NCBI GenBank assembly: GCA_025642065.1
Contig: JAODUP010000433.1
Coordinates: forward strand, 248,001 to 312,000
From: Paralvinella palmiformis
Lineage: Eukaryota; Annelida; Polychaeta; Terebellida; Alvinellidae
Reading direction: 5' to 3'
DNA length: 64,000 nt
Shown: positions 43,401 through 56,429 of the stretch, one piece after another
How the letters are laid out: each line of letters starts with the position of its first letter
How positions within the stretch are numbered: the first letter of the stretch is position 1
The notes under the pieces: generated by a model
What the model saw: the letters and a program-made list of their open reading frames with translations, nothing else
What the model was told of the DNA's origin: nothing
The model's database searches: none
Position numbers and translations under genes: made by a program

Positions 43401-46400
43401 CGTGTAATGTTAAGAACTGTTATACTAGAATACGGAGAAACATTTCCAAAATGATCTTGACTCCAATGTATATCAGTGTATATTGGCATAAGCTTAAATG
43501 TATGTATTTTTTAAGTTGCCCTTATTATGAAATTTAGATCTATAAATAAACAGTTCATTTAATAATACATGAAACAAAGATTATTGACATAACAAATTCT
43601 TACTGCTCCTGAAAAGAATTTAAAAAAAATAATAGTTTTGGCTGCGGAGCATGCTTTGTTGTTTATTTCTTTTTGGGAAGGGCATGCTTTGATAGTGCAG
43701 TGTCTTTAGTATCATTTTGCAAACCTCCAGGTTGTGGGTTTGAAGCCAGTTTGTACCTGAGTTTGTGGGTTGTTTCTGCAAGCAGTCGTCCCCCCCCCCT
43801 CAGCCATATGCCCCAAAGTAGTTTTAATACAGAAGGTTGCTTACAAGCTATGTCACAGTGATATTGTCACTGATATTTCATTTCCATATTATCGGTAGTC
43901 TAGTTGGTAGCCTGTTAGACCACAGATCACTGCCACCTGAGTTCGAATCTCAGCTTGGGCATATCTGAAGGGCGTTTACGTATTAAACACTGAATCTTTT
44001 TTTTTAACCTGCACGCATGACAAAATAGTAAAATCCCTGTTCCGTCATCTTACAGTGGTGTCTTTCTTGATGGTGCTAATGATTCGTTACCTGGCTGCAG
44101 TGGTTGTGTGGTTAATTGTTGTTCTAGCGGCTGTGGGCAGTTTAGGTAAGTTAATACACTGTAATATGCTGACATACATGATGTTTAAGCCAGCTTGCTG
44201 TTATTGGTGACATTATAACAAACGTGCCGAGCATCTCCAGTACTTATGCTAAACATGTAGTTTATAACCATTTCTTGTTAGCCGGGACTGGCTTCTTGTG
44301 GTGGACATTTGTTAAGATATATAAGGATCTAAACAAACGCGAACAATGGAGAATTCCAATACTTGGTATTCAGATCAGCAATGAGAAAGCATTTCTCATA
44401 TTTTCTATTGTTGCCACAGTACTCACTGTAAGTATTTATAACATATGCATTATATATATATATATATATTTGTATTAGTCATCTTATCATAGCACTTGAT
44501 ATATTTACTGTAGGATGTGTCTGTGTGTGCATGCATGTGCACATGCATTTATGATTGAGTTTTGACTAAGTAAGCATATTATTTAAGAATGCTGCAATGG
44601 TTATTCAACCATGGTTACTATGGAACGTGGGCTCAAACTAAATTACACATATTAAGTATATACTGGTAGTTGTATTTTATCAGGATTTGACTAATTTCTG
44701 CCAATTGGTTCACATACCCAGCTAGATGTTATACAGTTTAATTACAAGAGTACTCTTTGTAACAATGCAAAATTGTTTTGTTTGTGCAAATGCATTACAT
44801 TGTAAGTGCAAAACTAATGGAGCCTAGCACTCATAGCCAAAGGGTCACAGGTTCGAGGCTCTGGAGCTGCAATGCTGTCATGTAGTGACTGGTTCACTCA
44901 GCCAGAAATAAGAGCATGACAACACTTGATGACTATGTCTTTGAGTAATGCTTTGGGCCTATAATGGCAGAATGCATTGTATGCTTCCTTGGAAGTTGAG
45001 GTGTGAGCTGGATTGAAACAGGTCTGAGTCAGGTATTATAATACTGTAAAGTGCCTTAGAGCAGCTGTCTAGCTGGACACGGTGCTATATAAATGTCATG
45101 TGTTGTTATTATTGCATTTGCAATGTACTTATAATTTTTGTATCTTGCTGAGGTAATAAATAATTATCAACTAGACACAGATACTTATCCAGTGTGCACA
45201 CACCTCCATAGCCTTAGTTATATCCTGTAGCCACATAAATTGGTATGCATATTTAAAGGGACAGTCCACCCTCAGAAAATATTTTTTAAATATGTAATGC
45301 TTAGAACAGTAACCAAAAATTCCACAATAATAATCAAGAAATGTACCTGATATCATAGATACAGAAATAATCCAAATTACTGGAGGGCCGCCATTCCAGC
45401 TGTGCTGGAAGCCAGATTTGAAGGCAGGAAGGAGAAAACTGAAATGCTGTGATGCAGATTATAGTTTCTCTTGAGCATTAATATCTGTGCCATTTTGAAT
45501 CATCTTCCTCTTGTCAGGTTCCTTCTGGCTCAAATTGATGTGGTCGTATGTCATTCATGATGTAATTTTAACAAGATAATGCCATTTAGTTCTGGAATAA
45601 TTCTTTGCTCACACTTGTTTACATGCTTTTGTACGGGCTCTACAGACTTCAGGTCAACCGGATGTGTTCAAGTGACATCAGCATTCAAGAGATTCCAGTG
45701 TCTGTCTAGCTTCAAAATGGCGGCACCCACAGGCCATTAAAAGTCAATTAATCAGCACTTTGAGCTGAATTATTTAATATGTGGATGATAGTTTACACAT
45801 TTTGATATTATTTATGATATTAGTGAATATAGCTCTATTAGTTCTAAAAATTTGAAATCAAGGTGCCCTATCCCTTTAAGATCTATTCTAGCAAGTTATC
45901 CATATAAAACTGCTTCATACATGGCTTGGATATGTCTTCTTCATAAAATATTTACAATTAGCAGAGCAGTCCCCTAATTGTTGATGTGTACTTAAGATAA
46001 TGAATGTGCTCCATATATCTACTGCTTGCTAGGATGATGCCGATACTCAGTTAATGCATGCATGTATGCACGTGCGTGTACATGCATCGAGAATATATTT
46101 GAATATTTTCTGAGGTTGTTACTTCAGATGTCACCATAGTTTGATTTGATTTTTGTTTGTTTACACAAGGTGATCCTGCTGTTGATATTGTTAGTACTAA
46201 GGAAGCGTATCAGTTTGGCTGTGGCGCTGTTTAAAGAGGCTGGCAAGTGTCTAATGGACCTGCCATCGCTATTGGTTCAACCTATCTGGACATTTATTAT
46301 ACTGATTCTCTTCTTCATCTATTGGCTTATCGTTCTTGCGTTCATTGGCACCTCAGGTAGGAACCATGTTTTGTAAAGATGCACTTCTCATAAACATCTG

Positions 46401-49281
46401 TTTTTCTGTATTTTCAGTGCAAAATATTGACGTTTATGAACATCTTTTTTAACAGGTCTTCAAGATTTATAATTTGTTTTCTCTATTTCTAGCACATTTT
46501 TCCCTGTTGAAATTTATAAACTTTTAGATAAGTATCTTTCAGTTTAATGTTAATTTACAGAGCATATCGTAAGATTTCGAAGATTTTCATTAAACATTTA
46601 TCTCTTGCTGTTTGTTTATTACCTGATGTAAATTATGGTGGTTTCAGTAGATGGATATAAATATATTCATGGTTTTCAGAGTGAACTAATGACCTTGAAA
46701 ACTGCCAATATCCCTATATAATGTCAACACACACACACACACACAAATAGAATGTGAACACAAAAGCATGGTCTGTGTCATAATTTTAATGCTTTTTATG
46801 GTTGTATATCAACACACTCAACATAGATCTAGTTTCACGCGAATTAATTTTTTGCAATAAGTATTTCCAATGCAATTACAGTGGCATCACCATGATCACA
46901 TTTCCAGTTTTTAAAATGCTGTAAAGTCAGAATAATATTTAATTGCAATAAATGTCAGCAATGTACATGAAATGCATATTACGTTAGGTTGTACACATAC
47001 AAATATCAGCATTTACCTCTAATATCCTGATTCACTTATTGATCTCTGTTACAGATTTCTTATACTAGTTTAAACTACTATATGTGACATACACAGAATA
47101 AGAAATGTGATTGGTTTAGACAGTTTTTACTATGAGAATGAAGCGCTGTCAGCATTTTAAAATAGTCACTGCATTAAGTATCCCACATATATTCTGATAA
47201 TATTTTATATCAAATAAGCATATCCTATGGTAACATAGTGGTTCTTATCTTTACATATGTATCATATATTGGGTCAAACATTCTTTAATGCTTGTAGGAA
47301 ACTTGAGATTTGTTTATCAAATTATCACGAAAACATGTTTTCTGACTTTCTGGTATCATGAAAGTTAATGCCATCAGCAGCACTATTTTTTTATAATGTC
47401 TAATTAATCAGTTGATTTGGTCTTATATTATCATTAATAAAGTTATTATTCTTATTATGTGTTTATTATTAATAGGGTGTTCTGATAGTGCAGTGGTTAA
47501 AGTACTGTGCTGCTAACCTTCAGGTTGTGGGTTCAAAACTAACTAGCACCTATGTTTACGAGATGTTTACCTAGAGAGAGTCCCTACTTGGCCATATGTC
47601 TCAGATGTAACTCATGTCGAGGATATATAACTCAACTTATATGTGTAATAATTTATTTATAAACCCTATGATCTCAGGTTTATATTTTGTGTAATAATTT
47701 TGATCTTAATGTAGTTTATTTATATAACTTCAGGTCATCCAGAAGCCAATTACGAAAGAGGCTTTCAGAGTGTTGACTTCGTTCTGGAAGGTTTTGCGGT
47801 TCACTTCTGGTGGATTCATCTGATAGGCTTAATCTGGATTTCTGAGGTTATTCTGGCCTCGCAGCAATTTGTTATTGGCGGTTCTGTAGCTTTATGGTAC
47901 TTCACAAGGTTAGCGTCTCACATTAAATAATTCTAATAGTATCTGTATGCTTTGGTAGCATCAGATTCGTCGCTATACAGCCTCTGCATTTAATCTGATT
48001 TGTATTTAAAACAAACTGTCACTGGTCTTGTGTTGTTTTCGAATATGTTTCCAGATGCCCTGTATTACAGAATATTAATTTCATGTCCAACATGGGATTT
48101 GTTAAGTAACTAAAACATTTTTTTTAAATGTGTCATGCTTGAGAAGCATTGGATATTTTTATCTGCCGTTAATTTGGACTGCGATTATGTTAAGCGATTA
48201 TAATATATGATCTTTTAGGTACTCAAGTACTTTCAGCCACTCACTATAGGGCAAAATTCCTATGTTTTCTTGGTTTATTCAACACCATAAAATTTTACCA
48301 TTTCAAAAACCTACACTAGTAAAATATAAAGGAGAGTGACACACACACACACACACACACACATACTCACATTGGTTATTAATTCTTGAATCTAAGTACA
48401 AATATACTTATATTAAATTTTAATTCGAAATAGCTAATTAATAATTAAAAATCAACTAATCTAGGCTTTTCTTTTGTAAAGTAATTCATGTTTATTAATA
48501 ATTTTCAAAAGTGTTATCGTAGACTTCACATGCATAATTAAAATAATGTAAAATTTCTGTATAATATTATGCAGTTTTTATTTAAAAGATGTTTCACTGT
48601 TTAACAGTTAAATATTATTTGACAGATCTCTGAGACAGAATTAATTTGATCAATCCAGGTTAGATTTTCTTTAACTTATACTATCTTAGCAACAAAATTG
48701 AGACCATCTGTAACAACTGTGTTACATATATCCCTATTATGTTTGAAAATCATGTCCAGTCTTTTCCTAACATTCAGTGAGAGTTTATTAACTTTATACT
48801 AACTGTTCTTTTTCTTCACTTCCTGATTTAAAATGTGAATTTTTAAAGTTTATTATCAGAATAAATAACATTTCTGCCATATGTGAACAAAATAAAATTC
48901 AGTTGTTTTTTAAATGTTAGCTAAATCATTTACCAACTTATTAGTTGGTCTAACAATACTGTATACATCTATTGACTTATTTGGAAAAAATTATATTTAA
49001 CCAAATTTACAGGTATTCCCCAAATACCAAAATACCCAGTTCTGGGGGTTAATAACATTTATATGTAATATATTACTATTACTTTTGGAAATCTATTCTA
49101 TTACTATCACATTTGTATACATTCCTATTACATTTTCCTTACCCAAAATTTGGTGTGTGTATTATAAAATGGTTAACTTTATTCAGAAACTAAAAGCATA
49201 TTACCATCTTTATTTTGTCGTGATTAAATGTAGAAAATATTCAATAAAATGTGACCTGATGAATATGTACAAATTTATATG

Positions 49282-49318
<37 letters not shown>

Positions 49319-50414
49319 GTGTGACACCATACCATTTGACATCATAAAAGTACAAAAAGATTTGATATTATATTGATATCAATAGATTTAAAGAGCTTCC
49401 TATCTTAGTTTCAGTAATTTAAAAACAGCCATACCATGTGGTATGCATCATATTTTATCATTCCTAATAAATAATATTAATAAATATTAATAAAACACCT
49501 AATTCTCTTCTTCCCACTGATGGTTTTATCAGTTCTATAACCAAGCATGGTGTGTAGCCTTTGACTAGTTTAATGTTATCTTATAAGACAACATGATTAA
49601 AGTAATTCTCCTCTAGCCACACTTCAGGTGTAGTGATAAACATAATAACTTTAAAGTTAATTGGTTCAATTTTTAATCAAATGTAATATTTCAATTACTA
49701 TTTAAATTTTGTTACCATTCACCACATATTACTATTATATGAAAAATATAATTGGTACTATTACACATGACCCGTACTCTGATAATGATGTGTAACTGAA
49801 ATTAAAGTAAATTATTTGGAATGTTTTTAGATTGAAAAACAACTTATTTTGCCATTTTCTTATAACAAATGTCAATATTGTTCTCCGTGAGTGCTAAAGA
49901 TTGTATGTGATTTTCCATTGTGTTCTACTGTTGTTTTGTTATTAATTATATTAACCTTTTATAAAATATGTTTTCTAGAATCTTTGAAAACTGAGGTAAT
50001 ATAAAACAGATCTGTAATTACATAATTGTGTTTCCTTTCTCCACCTTTGAATAGTGGTAAATGTTTAACATTTTCCATATAATTTGCTAGTATGCCTTCG
50101 TTTTCTAAATGATTAATATTTAAGAAGTTTCTTAATACTTTCAGTAGACAGTATTTATGATAACTGTATTTATTTCACCATAAAAACAGGAGTGTCTATT
50201 TTTAAACTTTGAAAATAACCTATTTAATGTTTTATCTTCTGTTGGAAGATTAAGATAACAAAATTTGCTATCTTTTTTCTTAGGAATTTGTTAATATCTT
50301 TATCATGTTAATTTGCAGTATTTTTGCTTAAACTTGATCCAATATTCACAAAAAAAGTGTTATGGGTTATACATTTCACATTGATTAATACTTTAATTTG
50401 TAATAATTTAATAA

Positions 50415-50453
<39 letters not shown>

Positions 50454-52244
50454 TATCACATATAATTTACATTTTTTATTCTATTCTACTAAGTGGCTTT
50501 TATACTAGTATATCACCAAATCACTCTCCAGCCTTTACTGATATATAACTGGGAACAATACAATATTTGTTTACCAGTTTGCAATTGTCGTTTGTACTAT
50601 ATGAAGGAGAGGCTTTATAATTCTGAATAATTTATTTTTCGTGGCAGAGTCAGCTGTGGTGAAGTTGTTATTATAAATATTTATGATTCTTTACTTAACA
50701 GGAACAAGAAGAAGTTAGGATGTCCCTGTTGTTCTGTGATCAGTAGTCTGGTCTTGCATCACATTGGTTCCGTAGCTGCCGGAGCTTTGATCATCACGCT
50801 GGTGAAGATACCCAGATACATCCTTATGTACATTAACTCAAAGTACGTTACAATCATGTACATCTGTGCAGATCGTGTAAACAATTTATGCAATAAAATG
50901 TTTACATCATTCTTCAGGAACACTATCTAATAGCTTCTACATCTTTGTCTATATCATGTATACCAAAATAACATTTCTAAGACTAAGTGGAGTTTTTTTT
51001 TATTGTGTGCTGACGTGTCATAAAATTCTACTCATTCGACAACTTGTTCCCACATAATCATCTTAACTGTAAGACTGTTTAGGCTCTGAATTGGAAGTAT
51101 TTTATCACGATAGCAGGATAAGTAATCATTTGTTTTCCGTACATTATCTTTATTTATTTATTTGATAGACTGAAAGGAAAGGAGAATGGCTGCGCTAAAT
51201 GTTGCGCTAAATGTTGCATATGTTGCCTCTGGTGTCTAGAGAAGGTGCTGAAGTTCATTAATCAGAATGCTTACACACTGATTGGTTAGTGCTTAATCAC
51301 ATCAGTTTGTATTACCGTACCATCTTACTGTACATGTATATAGTTTGTTCAGGTGTATTTTATATTAATCTTATTTAGTTGGTCATGAGTTGAAATTTAA
51401 AAACTAAATATGATGTCTTCGGCGTTTTAATACAAACTTGTATAATAAACTGGACATTAATTACTCCTAGTCACTTTGGCAATTTTCCGTCAATCTGTGA
51501 ATTTAGTTTTTCCCATAAATCCTTTGAATTCTTTGCTGGTATTTTAAGGACACTAGTGTTTAAGATGAAGCTTGATTGTATGGATAACTTAAAACCTGGT
51601 CCTATTTCAATTAATCCATCATAATCAGTTTATTTACGTTTGTTTATTTCAGCTATGAGGGGAATGAACTTCTGTTCTGCAGCAAGAAAGGTAATAAATG
51701 GTTCAGGAGTAATACAAAATGTCTGATTTTTGTTTCTGGTTAGATAATACGCACAAGATGGCTGTGTACTTGAATCACCGTCATCACGTACCACATTTAT
51801 ACTGTACCTTTGTCGTGATGAACATGTTCAAAATAATTGAAATAAGTGTGGCACACATTATTTTGCCTTCTATTCGCAGGCATTTGAAATAATCACTAAA
51901 AACGTGCTCCGTGTGGCAGTCATCAACAGCGTTGGTACCTTCGTGTTGTTTTTGGGTAAAATTGGCGTCGCTGCTAGTACCTGTGTTGTGGCTGTTATCT
52001 GGCTTCGGGTAAGATTCGATGGCAAGCTGTATAAGTTTGCCTTTGGATGTTCCTATTTACATCAGGTTTTAAACATAATGTATGTAGGCTGTCATATTTT
52101 GTCAATATTTTATGTTTTGTAATTTGTTTAAATGAATTGTTTTCAGGAGAATGAGAATTTACATTTCTATGCAATTCCTGTCTTGGTTGTCACTATATTT
52201 GGCTTCTTATGCGCACACTGTGCATTTACTGTATATGAGGTAAG

Positions 52245-52289
<45 letters not shown>

Positions 52290-53835
52290 TTGATCAGGTC
52301 TCAACATATCCCAATGAGCCAGGTAATGTAACCGTGATTCCTGTTTATTTTTCCTTACACTGGATACACAAGACACTTGTTATGACAGCATTACTAAATT
52401 AAAGCACTCCTGACAGCTACAATCTGCTACAATGATTTTTTTATTACTTAACGTTATTCACAATGGTATTAATTATTTATCATAAAATAAATATTATACA
52501 CCTGTATCATATTTTATGTCAGATGGTGGTTGATGCATTACTGTTGTGCTTCTCTGAGGATTGTGATATCAATCGTCAGACACAAGACTATTATATGAAC
52601 TCCTCATTAATGGTGAGTAAATGTTAGCTGAGCGTCACTAATAAATTACAGGGTACAACATTAAAGCGTCACTTCGAATAATTGTAAATGTTGTACAGAG
52701 GAACCTGTCCAAATCATTCCCTGTAAACACCGATATTCTGTCCAGATCGGTCCTGCTCGTCGTTTTCGAATTTCGTGGTCATTTCAACAAGAAACAATGT
52801 CCATGCGGTCGACGGTTGGTTCTATTGTGTAACACGCATGTGCAACCAAAGACACCATTAATTGCAGTAGGTGCACCCGAACCAATCTCCCGGATAAAAA
52901 AGATATAAATTGATAACTGTCTGTTTGGTGATCAACATTAGAAATATCAATTGCTTATTGAATAGACTTACAACATTTGACTGATTATCATCTTACGATA
53001 AACATCGAAAATGTGATGTTTGTTCCAGTTGTCAATTAATAACAGACTTTCCATTATCTGAAGTCCTATGACAGTTGATTGTTATTATAAATAATGGTGA
53101 TATTCCACGTGATTCATCATACCTATCACATCAGTTAGACATCCTAGACGACATAGTCCTTTCCTTCCAAGGAGGGCTGGTTTAGAGAGGTTCTTCTGTG
53201 TTTATGTTTTAAGTCAGTAGTGCATGGGCATGTCATAATGTGTTACATTGTAACATTTCGATGGTATTAATACTTAATACTACTTCGTGAATAAGCTGGT
53301 AGAATACTATGCGTGCTGTCTGTCTGCTCTGCTTTGCTATGCATGCATAATACACACACATATACACATACACACACACATCTTGTTCGGACACACACCC
53401 ATTGCACACACACACAGACACACACATATTGCACACATATGCATGCACACACACACACACACACACAAACACCTGATCTCTACTTCGCTTAACATTTTCT
53501 ATATTTCACATTTGTGAGCTCTAGTCACTACTTCATTGTTTAGTTGCTGTTCTATCATTTATGGCTTTACACTTGTGTTTCCATCTGATACACGTCATCA
53601 CCTTTAACACCTCGGCCGCTTGCGTCTAGAAACGCGTTTTCGGGGTGGTCTCGTGCTTGTGCTATATAGATGCCACGGGTTAGACATATAGAACTGTGCA
53701 TGTTTAACTGTGTTGCAGAAATGTGTTGAGGAAACGAGCAGCAAACTTGAGAGGATTTCTAAATCACGAAAGAAGTCATCAGCTGAAGATAGCCCCGATG
53801 GAAAAGAGATGGTGCCGTTAAGCAATCAGGCATAA
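40446..53835 (+). CDS. SLC44A1: Choline transporter-like protein 1 (SLC44 family)
   Basis: SLC44A1/CTL1 moves choline across the plasma and mitochondrial membranes. Sixteen coding exons: 40446-40475, 40819-40905, 41059-41207, 41474-41698, 42692-42900, 44056-44145, 44282-44427, 46170-46356, 47734-47908, 50702-50842, 51169-51284, 51653-51690, 51880-52008, 52147-52239, 52523-52612 and 53719-53835. They join without frame break to 673 residues (human about 657). Signatures: N-terminal MGCC, first membrane helix [20 protein letters not shown], extracellular cysteine-rich loop ([25 protein letters not shown]), [15 protein letters not shown] helices (here [19 protein letters not shown]), [43 protein letters not shown] then [21 protein letters not shown] and [14 protein letters not shown]. 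About ten membrane helices are expected. Start: the second of two adjacent ATGs gives MGCC as in relatives. An alternative last exon lies downstream. Introns hold many repeats. Confidence 0.96.
41819..42352 (+). mobile_element. Non-autonomous hAT-type element in an SLC44A1 intron
   Basis: 534 bp bounded by terminal inverted repeats CAGTGTTGCTTCTAG (41819-41833) and CTAGAAGCAACATTG (42338-42352), which differ by one base when paired. A 5-bp direct repeat GGTAA flanks both ends (41814-41818 and 42353-42357); hAT duplications are usually 8 bp, so the other three positions have diverged or the family differs. About 390 bp of its right part matches 27083-27470 in inverted orientation, next to the hAT transposase tail there. 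It has no coding capacity and so looks like an internally deleted relative. Confidence 0.82.
43680..43870 (+). repeat. SINE, family B copy
   Basis: GATAGTGCAGTG followed by CCTCCAGGTTGTGGGTTTGA and a later CAGCCATATGCCCCAAAGTA parallels 47475-47625 in the same order. The tRNA-like A box is decayed, the B box (GTGGGTTTGAAGCC) recognisable. Confidence 0.6.
43885..44000 (+). repeat. tRNA-derived SINE, family A copy 3 (3'-truncated)
   Basis: A box TAGTCTAGTTGGTAG, then GACCACAGATCACTGCC and B box GAGTTCGAATCTC, then TTGGGCATATCTGAAGG. It matches the minus-strand copy at 61725-61895 over the head and stops before the tail. Confidence 0.72.
44815..45112 (+). repeat. tRNA-derived SINE with GTGCTATATAAAT tail
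   Basis: The head has GGAGCCTAGCACTCATAGCC and the B box CAGGTTCGAGGCTC. The 3' end is AAAGTGCCTTAGAGCAG, then GGTGCTATATAAATGTCAT and an ATT run. This tail is shared by many aquatic-animal SINEs. In the intron after exon 44282-44427. Confidence 0.68.
45253..45879. mobile_element. TTAA-flanked non-autonomous DNA transposon
   Basis: TTAA target duplications at 45253-45256 and 45876-45879 enclose a 619-bp element (45257-45875). Its ends read AGGGACAGTCCACCCT and, inverted, AGGGATAGGGCACCTT. Inside, CCGCCATT near 45390 and AATGGCGG near 45716 form a second inverted pair. There is no coding capacity. TTAA duplications point to piggyBac or Kolobok type; the terminal bases favour neither decisively. 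Confidence 0.75.
47475..47625 (+). repeat. SINE, family B reference copy
   Basis: GATAGTGCAGTGGTTAAAG gives a good A box and GGTTGTGGGTTCAAAACT a good B box. The body continues to CTTGGCCATATGTCTCAGAT. This is the best preserved of the related stretches at 23095, 43680 and 56430. It lies about 110 bp before an SLC44A1 exon. Confidence 0.68.
48340..48362. repeat. (AC)n microsatellite
   Basis: Run of AC dinucleotides in the intron between exons 47734-47908 and 50702-50842, a 2.8-kb intron otherwise without recognisable content apart from (AT)n tracts at 49284-49315 and 50419-50450. Confidence 0.9.
49284..49315. repeat. (AT)n microsatellite
   Basis: Uninterrupted AT run in an SLC44A1 intron. 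Confidence 0.9.
50419..50450. repeat. (AT)n microsatellite
   Basis: Uninterrupted AT run in the same SLC44A1 intron, about 250 bp before exon 50702-50842. Confidence 0.9.
52249..52287. repeat. (CA)n microsatellite abutting a splice donor
   Basis: A pure CA run that begins nine bases after the donor GT of SLC44A1 exon 52147-52239. Intronic CA repeats are known binding sites for hnRNP L, so an effect on splicing is possible. Confidence 0.92.
53350..53468. repeat. Imperfect (CA)n-rich tract
   Basis: Interrupted CA/CACAGA repeats in the intron before the first alternative SLC44A1 last exon. Open frames across this tract on both strands are artefacts of the repeat. Confidence 0.85.
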
Positions 53836-55153
53836 GTGTGTATACAAAATGTAGAGCAATATCAAGTTAGCCTCGATTCATTTGTGTGAGCAGTTCGGTT
53901 GTTGTTGTTGTAGTAGTATCCCTCGTATGAACTCTGGGGATATTTGGTTATACGTGCAGTCACCTAACTCCATCCCTTCAATCACTTATTATTATTATTA
54001 TTATGCAGTTACTTTTCGCAGCTGTATGAGGAATCTCTTTGTTAAATTGTGCCATTTATTGGCCCCTTTTCAGAATAAGCATTCGGTTTTGATTTACCAT
54101 TGTGACCCGTGAATGTTTAAGGTCAAACCTAGGTTTTGCAGTCTTTAATTTCATATCACGGTTTTAGTTCTTAACTATTACAGTTATAAAACTCAGTGAC
54201 ATGCAGGCTTTAAGTTGGCTTCTAAAGCTAATGTTATATATTGTGTTATTTATTGTGAAATCTATCCCGACCAGAAAGTCTACATCTGACCATGGAGGCT
54301 AGACATTCTAGGGAAATGATAAATACATTCACCTATCGTGAGAGGAGGAGATGTCAGAATACACCTTTTGACTCGTTATTTGAAACAGTTCTTGTAGAAT
54401 ATAGGTTATAAAGAAATCCGTATACAGTATATAATTTGTACCTTTCCCACACCCACACCCCCAATCATTAATCAATTCAAATTTATTTTCCTCACAACAC
54501 AAACTTTTGGTTTAAAAATAGGTAACCATTACACAGCATGCAACTGCTCTGTTAGACTTCGGTCGGGTTGTTGATGCTCTACACACGATCCCATCCAGCT
54601 TGATGCTGATATGTACTGCAGTCATTATTGTACACAGTTTTATTTGATGGGATTGGAGGGCTGTTCCTTTTACTTCCAAATGCCGATTTTGATGTAATGT
54701 TTCAATGTATGGCTGCCTATAGTCATTCTTTGCACAGGGTATATATGTGAGAAAGGAGAATGATAGCTGTCTCGTTGGTGTAAAATTTGATTAATTACTT
54801 GTGTGTGAGATCAAACACTGAACTATTAGCGATAAAAATTACTTTTATGTGTAAAAGATTAGGAACTACCAACAGTCATCCGAAGGGTGGCCCCATAAGA
54901 CCATAGTTTATTTATAGTTACAAATTAATTTCTCTGATACTGTATGGAAGAGATGGCAACTTCCTGTTCAGTGGCTTTTTCATCACTGAATATGTTGGGT
55001 ATCATATGCTTGCATGCTAAGTTTGCTCTTGACTTGCTTTACCAAACTGGTTGATTATCCTGCATGCTAACATGACAACAGCTTTAGCACACATCTGTTA
55101 TATTTAAATAATAGCAAACTTTCCAATTTTCCAAAGCAAAACATATCTAAATA

Positions 55154-55583
55154 CAGTCTAACTTTTATGCCAATTTTGGGACCTGGTTGAAAGTTGGCAT
55201 TGTGGTGAGGTGGCATTAGAGTGGGGGGATGCCTTTTAGGTGGGCAGCATTAGGGGTGGTTTTTTACACTTGGCTTTTGCTCCTTTGTTAACCCCAACTA
55301 TTTTTTTATTTAATCTCTCCTGATCACACAATCAACACCATCATGATAGCCACCTAATGACCCCGACATCTTGTCAATCAATTTACAGATTACGAGAAAC
55401 ATTTCACAGTCAGTGCGTGGTGGTAATATTGGGGGTATTTATATGGCAATGTATGGTATTCATATTGTGTAAACATTGGCAGTGGCTGAGTAATAGGGGA
55501 TGGATAATGGAGTCATCATTATGGCAGGAAATCGGGTCCTTATCAAAGGTTGGCGGCTGTTCACGGATGGCGGGGCTAGACTG
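55154..55583. mobile_element. Possible Tc1/mariner-Pogo-type miniature element
   Basis: The ends begin CAGTCTAAC (55154) and, inverted, CAGTCTAGC (ending 55583). TA dinucleotides lie immediately outside both ends (55152-55153 and 55584-55585). The inverted match is only about eight bases, so the call is tentative. It sits between the two alternative SLC44A1 last exons and has no credible coding frame. Confidence 0.4.
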
Positions 55584-55814
55584 TAGTTTAATTTTCAATA
55601 TTTGTCTTGGTAATATAATCTGGCTTTTATAGTTCAGAACATAATGTGTGCAGTGTGTGTATGTGTGTGCGTGTTGAATACAGCTGTTGTCATTTTCAGG
55701 TAACCATCAGATTTGCATGTTTAGTTTCTTAATCCATGTCACTGTATGTGCCTGGTGGTGAAACATTAAAAAACTCGCGCAGAAGTTATTCTTCACTTAT
55801 ATTTTTCTACACAG

Positions 55815-55901
55815 AAATTTGTCAAAGAATATGGTGGTAGTAACAGACCTGTTAGTTACGTGTCTGGACGTGAAGAAGTAAAAATGGAAACAGCTCCTTA
55901 A
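55815..55901 (+). CDS. SLC44A1: Alternative last exon of SLC44A1
   Basis: After a clear acceptor (ttctacacag) the frame that would follow exon 52523-52612 encodes KFVKEYGGSNRPVSYVSGRE, EVKMETAP and stop TAA at 55899-55901. The proximal last exon at 53719 starts the same way (K-x-V-x-E), so both fit the same donor phase. Using this one gives 663 residues. A variant polyadenylation signal ATTAAA is at 56113-56118. Mammalian CTL1 also has splice variants that differ at the C-terminus. No transcript evidence is available here. Confidence 0.75.
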   Translation, partial: KFVKEYGGSNRPVSYVSGREEVKMETAP

Positions 55902-56429
55902 AGATTTGATGGATGGTCGCTGGAAGTTGAAACTGAAATAACAACTGACATCACACCCCCCCCCCACACACACATCAAATGTGTTTTTCTAGCACCGTGT
56001 ATTTGGAAATGTGCATTTATAATTTAGTTAGAATTGTTTCAAATAGTTTATTTTTGTAATACTTCATTTGTATGAATTGTAAAACATTAAGCATTGTTGG
56101 GGATAGAAACCTATTAAAGTGATTCTTTTGCTTAAAAATGTGATTTTAGCAAATGTAAATTTTTGAAGAACTCAATTTGGGATGTGATTATAAAGAATAG
56201 TGTTGTCTGTCTTCTTTTTGTTATAATGTATGTAGTTTTATATACGATGATCATAATCATAATCACCCACCATTACTGCATTACTGGTGTTACAAAGCAT
56301 AATAAACTGCACACGTTTCCATTATATAAGAATGTCAAATATAAAATCGGTAAATAGGTGGGTATCAATGGTTGCATGTCATAATTGCACAGACGATGGA
56401 TTCACTCTTGGTTCTCCCTGACTATACTT

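Noticed and set aside
53233..53517. Cys-Val-rich and His-Thr-rich open frames
   Set aside because: Translation of the CA-rich tract within an SLC44A1 intron.
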